Of a DNA stretch of 64,000 nucleotides, positions 18,276-27,098 are shown piece by piece. This stretch comes from Marinilactibacillus piezotolerans. Its GTDB lineage: Bacteria; Bacillota; Bacilli; Lactobacillales; Carnobacteriaceae_A. Where the stretch lies: positions 744,001-808,000 of the forward strand of contig NZ_FWDP01000004.1 of assembly GCF_900169305.1 (NCBI RefSeq), in the 5' to 3' direction. The notes beneath the pieces were generated by a model, which saw only the letters and a list, made by a program, of their open reading frames with translations, had not been told where the DNA came from and did not search any database. Both the position numbers and the translations under genes were made by a program. The stretch's first letter is position 1; each line of letters opens with the position of its first letter.

Positions 18276-18370
18276 TTTTTCACCTACATATTTTTATTAT
18301 ATAATAAATCTTTTTTATAGCTTTTATAAGTTACAAATATATGTATGATCATATAGATTACCCAATCTCA

Positions 18371-18410
18371 CATTAAAAGCACCTATTTTGTACATTAGGT
18401 GCTTTTAATG
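18371..18410 (-). terminator. strong terminator after the UDP-sugar dehydrogenase gene
   Basis: A perfect 15-bp inverted repeat, CATTAAAAGCACCTA (18371-18385) and its complement (18396-18410), with a 10-nt loop. The A/T ends supply U-runs on both strands. It divides the cluster into two transcripts. Confidence 0.88.
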
Positions 18411-18434
18411 GATAGATGATAAAACTAGTATGAT

Positions 18435-19754
18435 CTATAGTCTCCAGTAGTTGTACTCATTACTAGAAAACTCTTTTTTATCCAGTAAACCTTTAATATC
18501 AATTAAGACTTTATCTGCTGTATGTTGTTTACTATACATTGAATCAATAGCATCTTTGTTTAAAGAAAGAAATTCTGAATGTCCAACTGCCAAAATAATA
18601 GCATCCATATCTTTTACTTGATCAACGCCGTTAATTGTGACACCATATTCTTCCATAGCTTCATCTTTATCTGCTACTGGATCAGCAATAAATGGATCTA
18701 TCCCATATTCTTTTAACTCGTTTACTATATCAATTACTCTAGTGTTTCTTGAATCTGGAGTGTTTTCTTTAAATGTAAACCCTAGAATACCAATTTTAGC
18801 ATTTTTAATAGATATATCCGCTTGAATCAGTTTTTTAATAATGTTTTCAACAACATATTTACCCATATCATCATTGATTTGGCGTCCAGCTAAGATAATT
18901 TTAGAGTGGTAACCTTCCTGTTCAGCTTTGTATGTTAAATAGTAAGGGTCTACTCCGATACAGTGTCCCCCTACTAAACCAGGGAAAAACTTAAGAAAAT
19001 TCCACTTTGTCCCAGCTGCTTCTAGTACTTCTTTTGTATCAATATCTAATCGATTAAAAATCATAGAGAGTTCATTCATAAATGCAATATTGATGTCTCT
19101 TTGAGCATTTTCAATCACTTTAGCTGCTTCTGCAACTTTTATTGAAGGAGCTCTATATACTCCAGCATCTACTACTAGCTCATATATTTTTGAGATAGTT
19201 TCCAGTGATTCTTCATCCATTCCAGAAACAATTTTGATAATTGTTTCTAAACGATGCACTTTGTCCCCTGGGTTGATCCTTTCCGGAGAATAACCTACTT
19301 TAAAATCCAATCCGGCTTTTAGTCCTGACTCTTTTTCTAGAATAGGGACACAAATATCTTCTGTTACACCCGGAAACACTGTAGATTCATAAACGACTAT
19401 AGATCCTGCAGTTAGGTTTCGCCCAAGTGTTCTGCTAGCTGATTCTAATGGTGTTAAGTCAGGCGTATGGTTTGGATTTACAGGCGTAGGTACAGCAACA
19501 ATGTGAAACTTAGCTTTACGTAAATCCTGCTCGTTCGAGGTAAATATGACTTCTGTATCTCTTATTACTTCGTCTCCTACTTCACGGGTAGGGTCAATTC
19601 CATTTTTATACTGGTTAATTTTACTTTCATTAACATCAAATCCAATGACCTTGGCTTTTTTTGCAAATGCTACCGCTATCGGCATTCCTACATAGCCTAA
19701 CCCTACCAAAGAAATGATGTCATCTTTTTTTACAATACTTTCATATAAATTCAT
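18435..19754 (-). CDS. UDP-sugar 6-dehydrogenase (TviB/WbpO/WecC-type)
   Basis: An NAD-dependent four-electron dehydrogenase of 439 residues that oxidises a UDP-N-acetylhexosamine to the uronic acid. The Rossmann motif ISLVGLGYVGMPIAVAFA lies near the N-terminus, and YESTVFPGVTEDIC and YSPERINPGDK follow. The catalytic cysteine is in VGGHCIGVDPYYL, and a C-terminal UDP-binding domain has GFTFKENTPDSRNTR. This pattern is that of the TviB/WbpO group rather than UDP-glucose dehydrogenase. With the MnaA-type epimerase in the same transcript, the product could be UDP-ManNAcA; UDP-GalNAcA is the alternative. Either would make the polymer acidic. It is the last gene before a strong terminator. Confidence 0.88.
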   Translation of the reverse strand: MNLYESIVKKDDIISLVGLGYVGMPIAVAFAKKAKVIGFDVNESKINQYKNGIDPTREVGDEVIRDTEVIFTSNEQDLRKAKFHIVAVPTPVNPNHTPDLTPLESASRTLGRNLTAGSIVVYESTVFPGVTEDICVPILEKESGLKAGLDFKVGYSPERINPGDKVHRLETIIKIVSGMDEESLETISKIYELVVDAGVYRAPSIKVAEAAKVIENAQRDINIAFMNELSMIFNRLDIDTKEVLEAAGTKWNFLKFFPGLVGGHCIGVDPYYLTYKAEQEGYHSKIILAGRQINDDMGKYVVENIIKKLIQADISIKNAKIGILGFTFKENTPDSRNTRVIDIVNELKEYGIDPFIADPVADKDEAMEEYGVTINGVDQVKDMDAIILAVGHSEFLSLNKDAIDSMYSKQHTADKVLIDIKGLLDKKEFSSNEYNYWRL

Positions 19755-19765
19755 TACTCCAACTC

Positions 19766-20899
19766 CTACTTATCTATAATCTCATTGTACATTTTTATAT
19801 ATTTTTTTGAGATATCCATCCAATTGAATTTCATAAAATTTTTTAAAGCATTCTCAGACAGTACATTATAATGAGCAACGGCTGTTTTGATTTTCTCAGA
19901 AATATCTTTAGGATCTGTTGCGACAACAGGATATCCAACCTCTCCATCTGGAAATTGGCCATCAAATCCTTGTCCTTTTGTATAAATAACAGGTAAACCT
20001 TGACTCATTGCTTCTGGATAAACAAGCCCAAAAGTTTCTGAAAAAGAAGGCATAATGAAAATATCATTTTCTCTATATATATCAATAAGTTTTTCTCTTG
20101 GTTTAGGCTCAATTATTGTAATGTCTATATCTTTTACATTCATGACAATATCAACGTAATCACTTTCAAACTTTTTACCTACAATTGTCAGAGAGGCATG
20201 GTATTCAGGATTCCGGTTCAATTCTCTAATCGCATTAACAGTCCCCATAATATTTTTCAGTTTCATAATTTTACCTGCATAGATCAGTTTGATGTCTTTT
20301 TGATCTATTTCACTTTTAGGCTTGTTAGCATTCTCAAACCAAAAGTCATCAATTCCATTAGGATTAATTATGCTTTTGTCAAGAATATCTTTCTTATCTT
20401 CTGGCTTCTTTATAAAACCATCTAGTAATTCTTTTCGATTAGACGCTGAAAGAAAAACAATACGTGAGGCATTTTTTAATATTGCTCTGCCTTTGTTTCT
20501 TAAATTCGGACGTTTTTTGAAAAAACTATTAATATCTGTATAACCTCTTACTGTAACAACGTATGGAATCTGATACTCTTTAAATAATCGGTACGCCACA
20601 TTTCCATCTGTAAATAAAGTATGTGCATGTGTAAGATTAAACTGTTTAGGATCTAAATTCGCTTTCAGTTGTTTCATAATCTTATACTGTTTTAAAGAAA
20701 AAATATATTTATCTTTATCAACAAAAGAGACTGGGTTATAGACTGCATGCTTAGATTCATATATAATTTCTTCTTTTTTTTCTCTCTTCATAGGCATGAA
20801 TATTTTATTATGCACTTTGTCTGATTCTAGCTGATCTATCAGATTTTCATGTAACTTAGAGGTTAGAAAATTTGAATTTATATGAAGTACATTGATCAT
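19766..20899 (-). CDS. glycosyltransferase family 4 (group 1)
   Basis: A 377-residue GT-B glycosyltransferase. The N-terminal half includes FNLTHAHTLFTDGNVAYRLF and PYVVTVRGYTDINSF. The C-terminal donor domain has KLIYAGKIMKLKN and the E-x7-E element in PSFSETFGLVYPEAMSQGLPV. An AAGGAGAT site precedes the ATG at 20899. It lies between a GT2 gene and the UDP-sugar dehydrogenase with gaps under 20 nt, so it belongs to the same transcript. Donor unknown. Confidence 0.88.
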   Translation of the reverse strand: MINVLHINSNFLTSKLHENLIDQLESDKVHNKIFMPMKREKKEEIIYESKHAVYNPVSFVDKDKYIFSLKQYKIMKQLKANLDPKQFNLTHAHTLFTDGNVAYRLFKEYQIPYVVTVRGYTDINSFFKKRPNLRNKGRAILKNASRIVFLSASNRKELLDGFIKKPEDKKDILDKSIINPNGIDDFWFENANKPKSEIDQKDIKLIYAGKIMKLKNIMGTVNAIRELNRNPEYHASLTIVGKKFESDYVDIVMNVKDIDITIIEPKPREKLIDIYRENDIFIMPSFSETFGLVYPEAMSQGLPVIYTKGQGFDGQFPDGEVGYPVVATDPKDISEKIKTAVAHYNVLSENALKNFMKFNWMDISKKYIKMYNEIIDK

Positions 20900-20916
20900 T
20901 ATAGATCTCCTTTATT

Positions 20917-21684
20917 TTAAACTCTTCTTAAAAAGGCATTAATTAACGAACGGGATAAAAAATAAACAGCAAGAGGCAACGGTAATTTTTCTAAATTGCG
21001 ATACGTATTCCACGTTCTTTTGATCGCTTGAACCTTGTTACTTGATAGTGAACCATCTACTGCTCTATATTGGTTTAAAGTTTCGTTTAAAAGGTATGCA
21101 TAATCAATATCCCGTAAAATTTTTAACCAAGTTGCTGTATCTTGCCCTTTTCTGACTAGAGGCATACGAAAATCACCTATTATTTTCCGATCTAAAATAA
21201 CTGTGCTGCAAGCTATAGCCGTGTTTTTAAGCAACCCGTAATAATTTAATTTCTTAGGAAGATCAGCAGCTTTTTTTCTCAGTGTACCGTCATTGTTGAT
21301 TAACTCAAACTTGGTATAACTAAACGCAATATTGTTTTGCTTCATAAACCCTATCTGTTTTTCTAATTTAGTTGAATACCACTTATCGTCGCTATCCAGA
21401 AAAGCGATATATCTACCTTGCGCAGTTTCAATACCTTTATTCCTTGCTACTGCTGCACCCGAGTTTTTTTTTAATTTTATATATTTTATTCTTTGATCAG
21501 TGCTTGCAATTTCTTTAATAATTTCTGCACTGTTATCTGGTGAACAGTCATCAACCAGTATCATTTCAAAATTTTTATAAGTTTGATTTTGTACTGATTG
21601 AATCGTTTCTAAAATATATTTTTCTGCTTTGTATACCGGTGTTACAATCGAAATCAATGTATCCTGCATATTCGTCACTCTCAT
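20917..21684 (-). CDS. glycosyltransferase family 2
   Basis: A 255-residue GT2 enzyme. ISIVTPVYKAEKYILETIQSV, MILVDDCSPDNSAEII, ARNKGIETAQGRYIAFLDSDDKW (metal-binding DSD) and KGQDTATWL are in family order. The ATG at 21684 overlaps the stop of the upstream sugar transferase as ATGA, suggesting coupling. A second ATG at 21669 has GAGAGTGA upstream and is an equally possible start. It probably adds the second or third sugar to the repeat unit. Sugar specificity is not readable. Confidence 0.87.
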   Translation of the reverse strand: MRVTNMQDTLISIVTPVYKAEKYILETIQSVQNQTYKNFEMILVDDCSPDNSAEIIKEIASTDQRIKYIKLKKNSGAAVARNKGIETAQGRYIAFLDSDDKWYSTKLEKQIGFMKQNNIAFSYTKFELINNDGTLRKKAADLPKKLNYYGLLKNTAIACSTVILDRKIIGDFRMPLVRKGQDTATWLKILRDIDYAYLLNETLNQYRAVDGSLSSNKVQAIKRTWNTYRNLEKLPLPLAVYFLSRSLINAFLRRV

Positions 21685-23060
21685 TTTATTATTTCAATAC
21701 TGTTTGGTATATCTCCGATTTCCGCTTGCTCTTCTAAACCTTGTGAAGAAACTTTATCAAATAAAATTTTAATTGTTTGTAAAAGGATTTTTATATCTAA
21801 AATAAATGAATATTTTTTGATATACACTAAATCGAAGTTTAACTTGCTGTTAAAGTCGGTTGCATACTTACCATAAACTTGTGCATATCCCGTTATACCA
21901 GCTCTTACATTATGACGAAGGTAATAATAAGGGTTTTCTTCATTAAACTGATCTACAAAGAATGGTCTCTCTGGTCTTGGACCAACTAAGGCCATATCTC
22001 CTTTTAATACATTCAGTAATTGAGGCAGTTCATCGATACGCAGTGATCGCAAGTACTTTCCAATAGTCGTTACGCGTGTATCGTTTGCCGTGGCTAAAAC
22101 GGGCCCAGAGTCTTTCTCGGCTGTTGCACTCATCGTACGAAACTTCAGAATATTAAATTCTTTTTGATCTTTCGTTATTCTAACTTGCTTATAGAAGACA
22201 GGTCCTTTAGAAGTAGCTTTAATTAAAATAGCAGTCACAAGCATAATTGGAGAAGCAATCACTGTTAGTATAAGTGATACTACTAAATCCACTATCCGTT
22301 TAATCAAATCGTCTTCTGGTGGTATTTTAAAATTCGATACTTCTATGACACTTTCATCTTCAATACTCATCATATTAGGATTGACTAAAACCATATTTTC
22401 AAAACTTGTATTTAAAAATAACTTTTTTTGATTTCTGATCAGCATATCGTAAATTTTAGTTTTTTCTTCATCTTTAATATGACCGGCAAGATAAACGATA
22501 TCTACTGATTGCATATGCTTCTTGATATTTTCGTAATAATTATTCATTACTGCTTTGGTAATAACATGTCTTTTATTTTTTGAATTTTCAAAATTATGAA
22601 CTGCTTTTCTACAATTATCTTCGGTTCCTACAACCATAACTGTTTTAGTACCATCTATTCTTTCGTACAGTTTAAAGATTAATGTTCTCCATAAATACAG
22701 TAAGATTGTACTGACTATGAAGCTAATTAATATAATTGTCCTTGGGAACGCAAACCATCTACCTACAAATGTCATAGCCATAATAAGAATAGTCATCAGT
22801 AGTTGGACTATAATGGTCAGATATAGAAAGTCTGATTTTTGCTTGTTATATAATATATATATTCCAAACAAAATGTTTAATAATATAAAACCAATATAGA
22901 TGTATATGCTTGCTTCTTCAAAAGCTTGATAATTTCTAGCTGGAAGCTCCCAGCTATATCTGATTAAGAATGATAATAAAATAGAAAAATGGTAGATTAG
23001 AATATCGATAATCCCTATTACGACTTTTCTTGTTCGATCAAACCCGTTAGAATGGGCCAT
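21681..23060 (-). CDS. undecaprenyl-phosphate sugar phosphotransferase (WbaP/CpsE-like initiating transferase)
   Basis: This enzyme starts the repeat unit by moving a sugar-1-phosphate onto undecaprenyl phosphate at the membrane. The 459 residues comprise four N-terminal membrane helices (about 10-125), a central domain (KTMVVGTEDNCRKAV), a further helix at about 270-290, and the catalytic domain. The catalytic domain has FYKQVRITKDQKEFNILKFR, RVTTIGKYLRSLRIDELPQLLNV (catalytic Asp-Glu pair) and MALVGPRPERPFF, then GITGYAQVYGKY. AGGAGGATC precedes the ATG. It is the second gene of the promoter-proximal transcript, the usual place for the initiating enzyme. The primed sugar is uncertain. Confidence 0.93.
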   Translation of the reverse strand: MAHSNGFDRTRKVVIGIIDILIYHFSILLSFLIRYSWELPARNYQAFEEASIYIYIGFILLNILFGIYILYNKQKSDFLYLTIIVQLLMTILIMAMTFVGRWFAFPRTIILISFIVSTILLYLWRTLIFKLYERIDGTKTVMVVGTEDNCRKAVHNFENSKNKRHVITKAVMNNYYENIKKHMQSVDIVYLAGHIKDEEKTKIYDMLIRNQKKLFLNTSFENMVLVNPNMMSIEDESVIEVSNFKIPPEDDLIKRIVDLVVSLILTVIASPIMLVTAILIKATSKGPVFYKQVRITKDQKEFNILKFRTMSATAEKDSGPVLATANDTRVTTIGKYLRSLRIDELPQLLNVLKGDMALVGPRPERPFFVDQFNEENPYYYLRHNVRAGITGYAQVYGKYATDFNSKLNFDLVYIKKYSFILDIKILLQTIKILFDKVSSQGLEEQAEIGDIPNSIEIIK

Positions 23061-23099
23061 AATGGATCCTCCTAAAAACTTTAAATCTCATTTTGAGTG

Positions 23100-24218
23100 T
23101 TATTTTTTACTAAAGAACTTATTAATTTTAACTACTATTTCCTTACTAGCTGTTCCATCTCCATAAGGATTTTCAGCTAATGCCATTCCATTGTAAGTTT
23201 CTTGTTCAGTCAACAGTTCGTCAACAGCTCGATAAACACTATTTTTATCAGAGCCAATTACTTTTAGCGTCCCGGCTTCGAGTCCTTCAGGCCGCTCTGT
23301 CTTGTCTCTTAATACTAACACTGGAATATCAAATGCAGGAGCTTCTTCTTGAAGACCTCCAGAATCAGTCAGAACAATATGAGCTTTGGAAATGACTTTA
23401 TGGAAAACATCCACTTCTAGTGGTTGCGTTAGAAGGATTCTATCATGTCCGTTTAACATTTCTTTGACAGATGCTTGTACACTTGGACTTAAATGTACGG
23501 GCATAATAATTGCCACTTCTGGGTGTTCTTCTACTATCTGTTTGACTGCTTGAAAAACTTGCTTCATCGGCTCGCCTTGATTTTCTCGTCTATGCATTGT
23601 AAGAAGAATCCATTTTTTGTCAGATGTCATCTTATCCAGTACGGGGTGTTCCATCTCTAACTTCCGCGTGAAGGCAATGGCATCAATGGCTGTATTACCT
23701 GTTACGAAAATTTGGTTTTCTGGTTTATTTTCTTTTATTAGATTTTGTTTAGTTAACTCCGTCGGTACAAAGAACAGGTCTGCCAGATTATCGATCAGCT
23801 GACGATTCGCTTCTTCAGGAAACGGAAAATACTTGTCGTATGTTCTTAGTCCTGCTTCTACATGGCCGATGGGAATTTGCTGATAATAGGCAGCCAGTGC
23901 CGCTGCAAAACTGGTCGTCGTATCTCCATGTACCAGTACCATATCAGGCTTATCTTCTATAAAAATATTTTCCAGCCCTTTGAGTACTTTCATTGTAATA
24001 TCGGATAAAGTTTGATTTCTTTCCATCACGTTCAAATCATAATGAGGATGGATATCGAATACTTTCAGCACTTGATCAAGCATTTCACGATGTTGTGCTG
24101 TTACAATTACTTGAGTTTCAAACTGGTCAGTATGCTTTTCTAATTCCTTGATGACTGGGGCCATTTTAATGGCTTCAGGCCTAGTGCCAAAAATGACAGC
24201 AATCTTTTTTCTATTCAT
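23100..24218 (-). CDS. mnaA: UDP-N-acetylglucosamine 2-epimerase
   Basis: It interconverts UDP-GlcNAc and UDP-ManNAc. The 372-residue protein has KIAVIFGTRPEAIKMAPVI at the start, then TAQHREMLDQVL, VLVHGDTTTSFAAALAAYY, GHVEAGLRTYDKYFPFPEEANRQLID, TMHRRENQGEP and TDSGGLQEEAPAFDIPVLVLRDKTERPEG. These are the complete WecB/MnaA signature, including the catalytic acidic residues and the allosteric site region. I take the ATG at 24218 (AAAAGGA upstream) rather than an in-frame ATG at 24257 with no good site. It is the first gene after the promoter at 24293-24321 and supplies ManNAc-type precursors for the polymer or for teichoic acid linkage units. Confidence 0.94.
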   Translation of the reverse strand: MNRKKIAVIFGTRPEAIKMAPVIKELEKHTDQFETQVIVTAQHREMLDQVLKVFDIHPHYDLNVMERNQTLSDITMKVLKGLENIFIEDKPDMVLVHGDTTTSFAAALAAYYQQIPIGHVEAGLRTYDKYFPFPEEANRQLIDNLADLFFVPTELTKQNLIKENKPENQIFVTGNTAIDAIAFTRKLEMEHPVLDKMTSDKKWILLTMHRRENQGEPMKQVFQAVKQIVEEHPEVAIIMPVHLSPSVQASVKEMLNGHDRILLTQPLEVDVFHKVISKAHIVLTDSGGLQEEAPAFDIPVLVLRDKTERPEGLEAGTLKVIGSDKNSVYRAVDELLTEQETYNGMALAENPYGDGTASKEIVVKINKFFSKK

Positions 24219-24292
24219 CCAATTAATCGTCCTTTTATATCGCATTGGGAAATTCACTTTTTTGATGATTTGTACTATTAATGCATTAAAAC

Positions 24293-24321
24293 ATTATACC
24301 TATTGACGTTTACGCATTCAA
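24293..24321 (-). promoter_or_regulatory. sigma-A-type promoter for the mnaA to UDP-sugar dehydrogenase transcript
   Basis: On the minus strand, TTGAAT (24316-24321) and a perfect TATAAT (24293-24298) are 17 bp apart. Transcription would start near 24286, leaving about 65 nt of leader before the mnaA ATG. The preceding terminator insulates it. Confidence 0.78.
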
Positions 24322-24335
24322 CAAGTATTCTACCA

Positions 24336-24391
24336 TAAAAAAAGCCTTGTAGTTAGTGAAGTTTTTTAAAGATTCACTTAACATTCAGGCT
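24336..24391 (-). terminator. terminator overlapping the stop codon of the 24390-25316 glycosyltransferase
   Basis: On the minus strand, AGCCTGAATGTTAAGTGAA pairs imperfectly with TTCACTAACTACAAGGCT and is followed by a run of seven T. It overlaps the TAG at 24390-24392. Confidence 0.7.
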
Positions 24392-25316
24392 ATTTTGTCA
24401 TATATTGTCTTAATCTTGAAAGGTTAATTCTAAGTTTGTCTTTTAGTGAGATTGTCTTCAGCTTTTGCAGTTCTTTTTTTAATTCTGGTTCTACTTTGCT
24501 TTGCTGAAGCCCATTGTAGATTGAGAGCAGTTGTCTTTTCAAAAAGTTCTTTTGTTTTTCTGTATATTGGTCAGATTGATACTCATTTTCTAACAGCTTA
24601 AATACTTTTAAATAAGATTCGAAAGACCGTTTCTTATGCAGCGGAGTCTGCTCCGTCATCGTTGATGCGACTCTGTATCTTCTATGATAGTAGGCCTGAT
24701 CTACGTAGCACATTCTTTTAGTGTGCAGAAAGACTTGCGTCGTAAAGTACTCATCTTCATGCAGGATTCCCTCAGGAAACAGGATGCGATGTTCTTCTAG
24801 TAAATCTTTACGAACTAAGTATAAACAAGGAGAAGCCGAGTAAGCTTTCTGATTTTTGACCAGACTCTCTTCATTTGAATAAATCTGATCAGGACTCAAA
24901 ACAGCAGAAAAATCATATTTTCCTTCTTCAGAAATGGCAGTTCCGCCTTCGAAAAAGGATTGTCCATTGAAGCGTACTAGATCCGCCTCTGTTTGGATCG
25001 CCTTTTGAACAAGACTTGAAACTGTCTTTGGTTCGATCCAGTCATCTGAATCAACAAAAAGGATATACTCGCCGCTCGCTGCTTTTATTCCCTGGTTTCT
25101 GACGGCGCCTTGTCCTTGGTTGGTTTTGTTCAGCGTTAACGAGAGTTTGCTGCGGTAAGGCTCAAGCAGATACGGTGTCGCATCAGTCGATCCATCATCA
25201 ATGACAATGATTTCTAAATTTGAATAGGTTTGGTTTAATATGGAATCTAAACATTCCTCAACATATCGTTCAACGTTGTATGTCGGAACGATAATAGAAA
25301 CTAATGGCTGGTGCAT
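24390..25316 (-). CDS. glycosyltransferase family 2
   Basis: A 308-residue GT2 enzyme of the EpsJ/CpsI type often found at the edge of capsule clusters. VSIIVPTYNVERYVEECLDSIL, LEIIVIDDGSTDATP, AVRNQGIKAASGEYILFVDSDDWIEP (metal-binding DSD) and the acceptor-side LHEDEYFTTQVF are present. AAAGGAGG precedes the ATG. It has its own terminator, so it is transcribed separately from the mnaA unit, together with or after the gene at 25398-26453 (gap 81 nt). By eye its base composition is less AT-rich than the genes at 11-23 kb. Confidence 0.88.
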   Translation of the reverse strand: MHQPLVSIIVPTYNVERYVEECLDSILNQTYSNLEIIVIDDGSTDATPYLLEPYRSKLSLTLNKTNQGQGAVRNQGIKAASGEYILFVDSDDWIEPKTVSSLVQKAIQTEADLVRFNGQSFFEGGTAISEEGKYDFSAVLSPDQIYSNEESLVKNQKAYSASPCLYLVRKDLLEEHRILFPEGILHEDEYFTTQVFLHTKRMCYVDQAYYHRRYRVASTMTEQTPLHKKRSFESYLKVFKLLENEYQSDQYTEKQKNFLKRQLLSIYNGLQQSKVEPELKKELQKLKTISLKDKLRINLSRLRQYMTK

Positions 25317-25397
25317 AGAAACCTCCTTTCTACGTTTTTCACTAATTTTAAATTATTCAAGCATTAACTAAGACATTTAATTTAGTCCATTCTTATC

Positions 25398-26453
25398 TCA
25401 AGACGTAAAAAAGCGTCTGACTTTCTGGAATACTTTGCGGTAGTTATTCGCCGATTCATTTCGTTTTTCCATCAATTTGATGGCCATAGCATAATGGCCT
25501 TTTTGGATCCGCTGGTGCAACAGTCTTCTGAACGGATTCGGTTCTCTTCTGTCTTGTTTGATGACATATTTTTGAATGTTTTCTTCTGAACAGATGGTTT
25601 GAATCCATTCGACTTTTTCTTCTTCAGTCATCGGACAGTCTGGATGTGCCACATTGGCGATTTCCAGGTAGACTGGATGCCAGAATTCTTGCTTCAGTAA
25701 ATCATTGAAGTCGGCTTTCATGTCCCAGTACTCCACCAGATCTTTGAAACGAAGTGCAATATTCAACTCCATCTCGAACCGGTCTTCTCGGTAGCGATTG
25801 ACCGCTGAACCTGCATGTTCTACATAATGATAATACGCTTTTCGACTGAAAGCGACATGCTGCAGTTCTTTGAAGACTTTAAGATTGAACAAGGCATCTT
25901 GTCCCAATTTCTGGTCTGTAAACCAGATGCGATTCTCTCTTAAATATTGTCTTCTATATAGTTTATTCCACAATGCATAAGGTGTGAAATGATAAAAGTT
26001 GCGGAAGTGTTTCCGGAATCCTTCTTTTGTATAGAAATGCGGTTGTCTCGGCAAGAAACTTTCACGGTCTTCTGGTTTGCCCTCTGCTTCTCTAGTATAA
26101 CCGAAGACGACGACTTCAGCCTGTTTTGCGTCAGCTAACCGGACGTTATCTGCGAGTAAAGTCGGCTTAAAGTAATCATCCGGATCCGCAAAATAAATAT
26201 ACTTGCCTCTCGCTGCTCTCAATCCTGCATTGCGCGCTTTTCCTGAACCCATATTTTCTTGGTGGATCACTTGGATCAAAAGCGGCTCTTCTTCCGCAAA
26301 CTGGTCGCAGATCAATCCGGAATCATCTGTCGAGCCATCATTCACTAAGATCAGTTCAAAGTCCATTTTTGTCTGCTTCAAGGCAGACTGAATAGCCCTC
26401 GGCAAATGAGCTGAGACATTGTAAACTGGCATAATAATGGACACATCGAACAT
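25398..26453 (-). CDS. glycosyltransferase family 2
   Basis: A 351-residue GT2 enzyme with an extended C-terminal region. DVSIIMPVYNVSAHLPRAIQSAL, FELILVNDGSTDDSG, ARNAGLRAARGKYIYFADPDDYFKP (the metal site reads DPD instead of DSD) and KLGQDALFNLKVF are in family order. GAGGAG precedes the ATG at 26453. It is the outermost minus-strand gene of the polysaccharide region and is clearly richer in G+C than the central cluster, so it may belong to the resident backbone. Product and linkage unknown. Confidence 0.87.
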   Translation of the reverse strand: MFDVSIIMPVYNVSAHLPRAIQSALKQTKMDFELILVNDGSTDDSGLICDQFAEEEPLLIQVIHQENMGSGKARNAGLRAARGKYIYFADPDDYFKPTLLADNVRLADAKQAEVVVFGYTREAEGKPEDRESFLPRQPHFYTKEGFRKHFRNFYHFTPYALWNKLYRRQYLRENRIWFTDQKLGQDALFNLKVFKELQHVAFSRKAYYHYVEHAGSAVNRYREDRFEMELNIALRFKDLVEYWDMKADFNDLLKQEFWHPVYLEIANVAHPDCPMTEEEKVEWIQTICSEENIQKYVIKQDRREPNPFRRLLHQRIQKGHYAMAIKLMEKRNESANNYRKVFQKVRRFFTS

Positions 26454-26619
26454 TTGAATTACTCCTCACCTGACTAAAATCATACTGACTTATTATACAA
26501 CATACTTAACCTTTATCATAGATGGTTTGCCTAACTTCTTTTGTAGAGAATATAAAAAAAATTTTTAACGATTAAACTTCTTTAAATTGTTCTCAGTTTA
26601 GTTTATCAATAATTGAAGA

Positions 26620-26647
26620 ATGTGTTAACAGTATCAATATGTGTTAA
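26620..26647 (+). promoter_or_regulatory. direct repeat upstream of the HEPN/MNT pair, possible operator
   Basis: ATGTGTTAA occurs at 26620-26628 and again at 26639-26647, 19 bp apart, about 35 nt before the start codon. Spaced direct repeats near a toxin-antitoxin start suggest autoregulation. No clear -35/-10 pair was fixed here. Confidence 0.35.
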
Positions 26648-26681
26648 AATACAGTCAAACAAATTCTGAGGAGAGATACTG

Positions 26682-27098
26682 ATGACTCACCCAAAAGAAA
26701 TCAGGTGGAAACTAAGGTATACTGATTTTGATCGTGCTTTTAGACAATTAGCTGAGGGAATACAACGGTATCATAGTGAATCATTTGATAAACTTCTCCT
26801 AGAAGGCATTATCCACCGCTTTGAATATACTTTTGAATTAACATGTAAAACATTAAAAGATTACCTTGAATCCAAAGGAGAATTGGTGAGATCTCCAAAG
26901 TCGGTCATCAAAAAATCATTTGAATACGAATTTCTTGAAAATGGAACTTTATGGATTGATATGCTGAATGATCGAAATCTCTTATCCCACACATATGACG
27001 AAAAAACATTTAAAGAAGCATTTGATAAAATTCTCAATCAGTACTATCCCGCCATTCAAAAAGTTCATCATAAGTTAGAAGGGTTATATAATGAATGA
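26682..27098 (+). CDS. HEPN-domain protein, HI0074/HepT-like (nucleotidyltransferase substrate-binding family)
   Basis: A 138-residue all-alpha protein of the HI0074 family (PF08780-type), the toxin half of HEPN/MNT modules. The core FDKLLLEGIIHRFEYTFELTCKTLKDYLESKG and the segment RNLLSHTY, which matches the R-x4-H-x-Y signature of HepT RNase toxins, are visible. GAGGAG lies 8 nt before the ATG. The start of the partner nucleotidyltransferase overlaps its end by 8 bp, the classic order of toxin then antitoxin. In characterised pairs the antitoxin AMP-modifies the tyrosine of this motif. A non-toxic accessory role cannot be excluded. Confidence 0.85.
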   Translation: MTHPKEIRWKLRYTDFDRAFRQLAEGIQRYHSESFDKLLLEGIIHRFEYTFELTCKTLKDYLESKGELVRSPKSVIKKSFEYEFLENGTLWIDMLNDRNLLSHTYDEKTFKEAFDKILNQYYPAIQKVHHKLEGLYNE

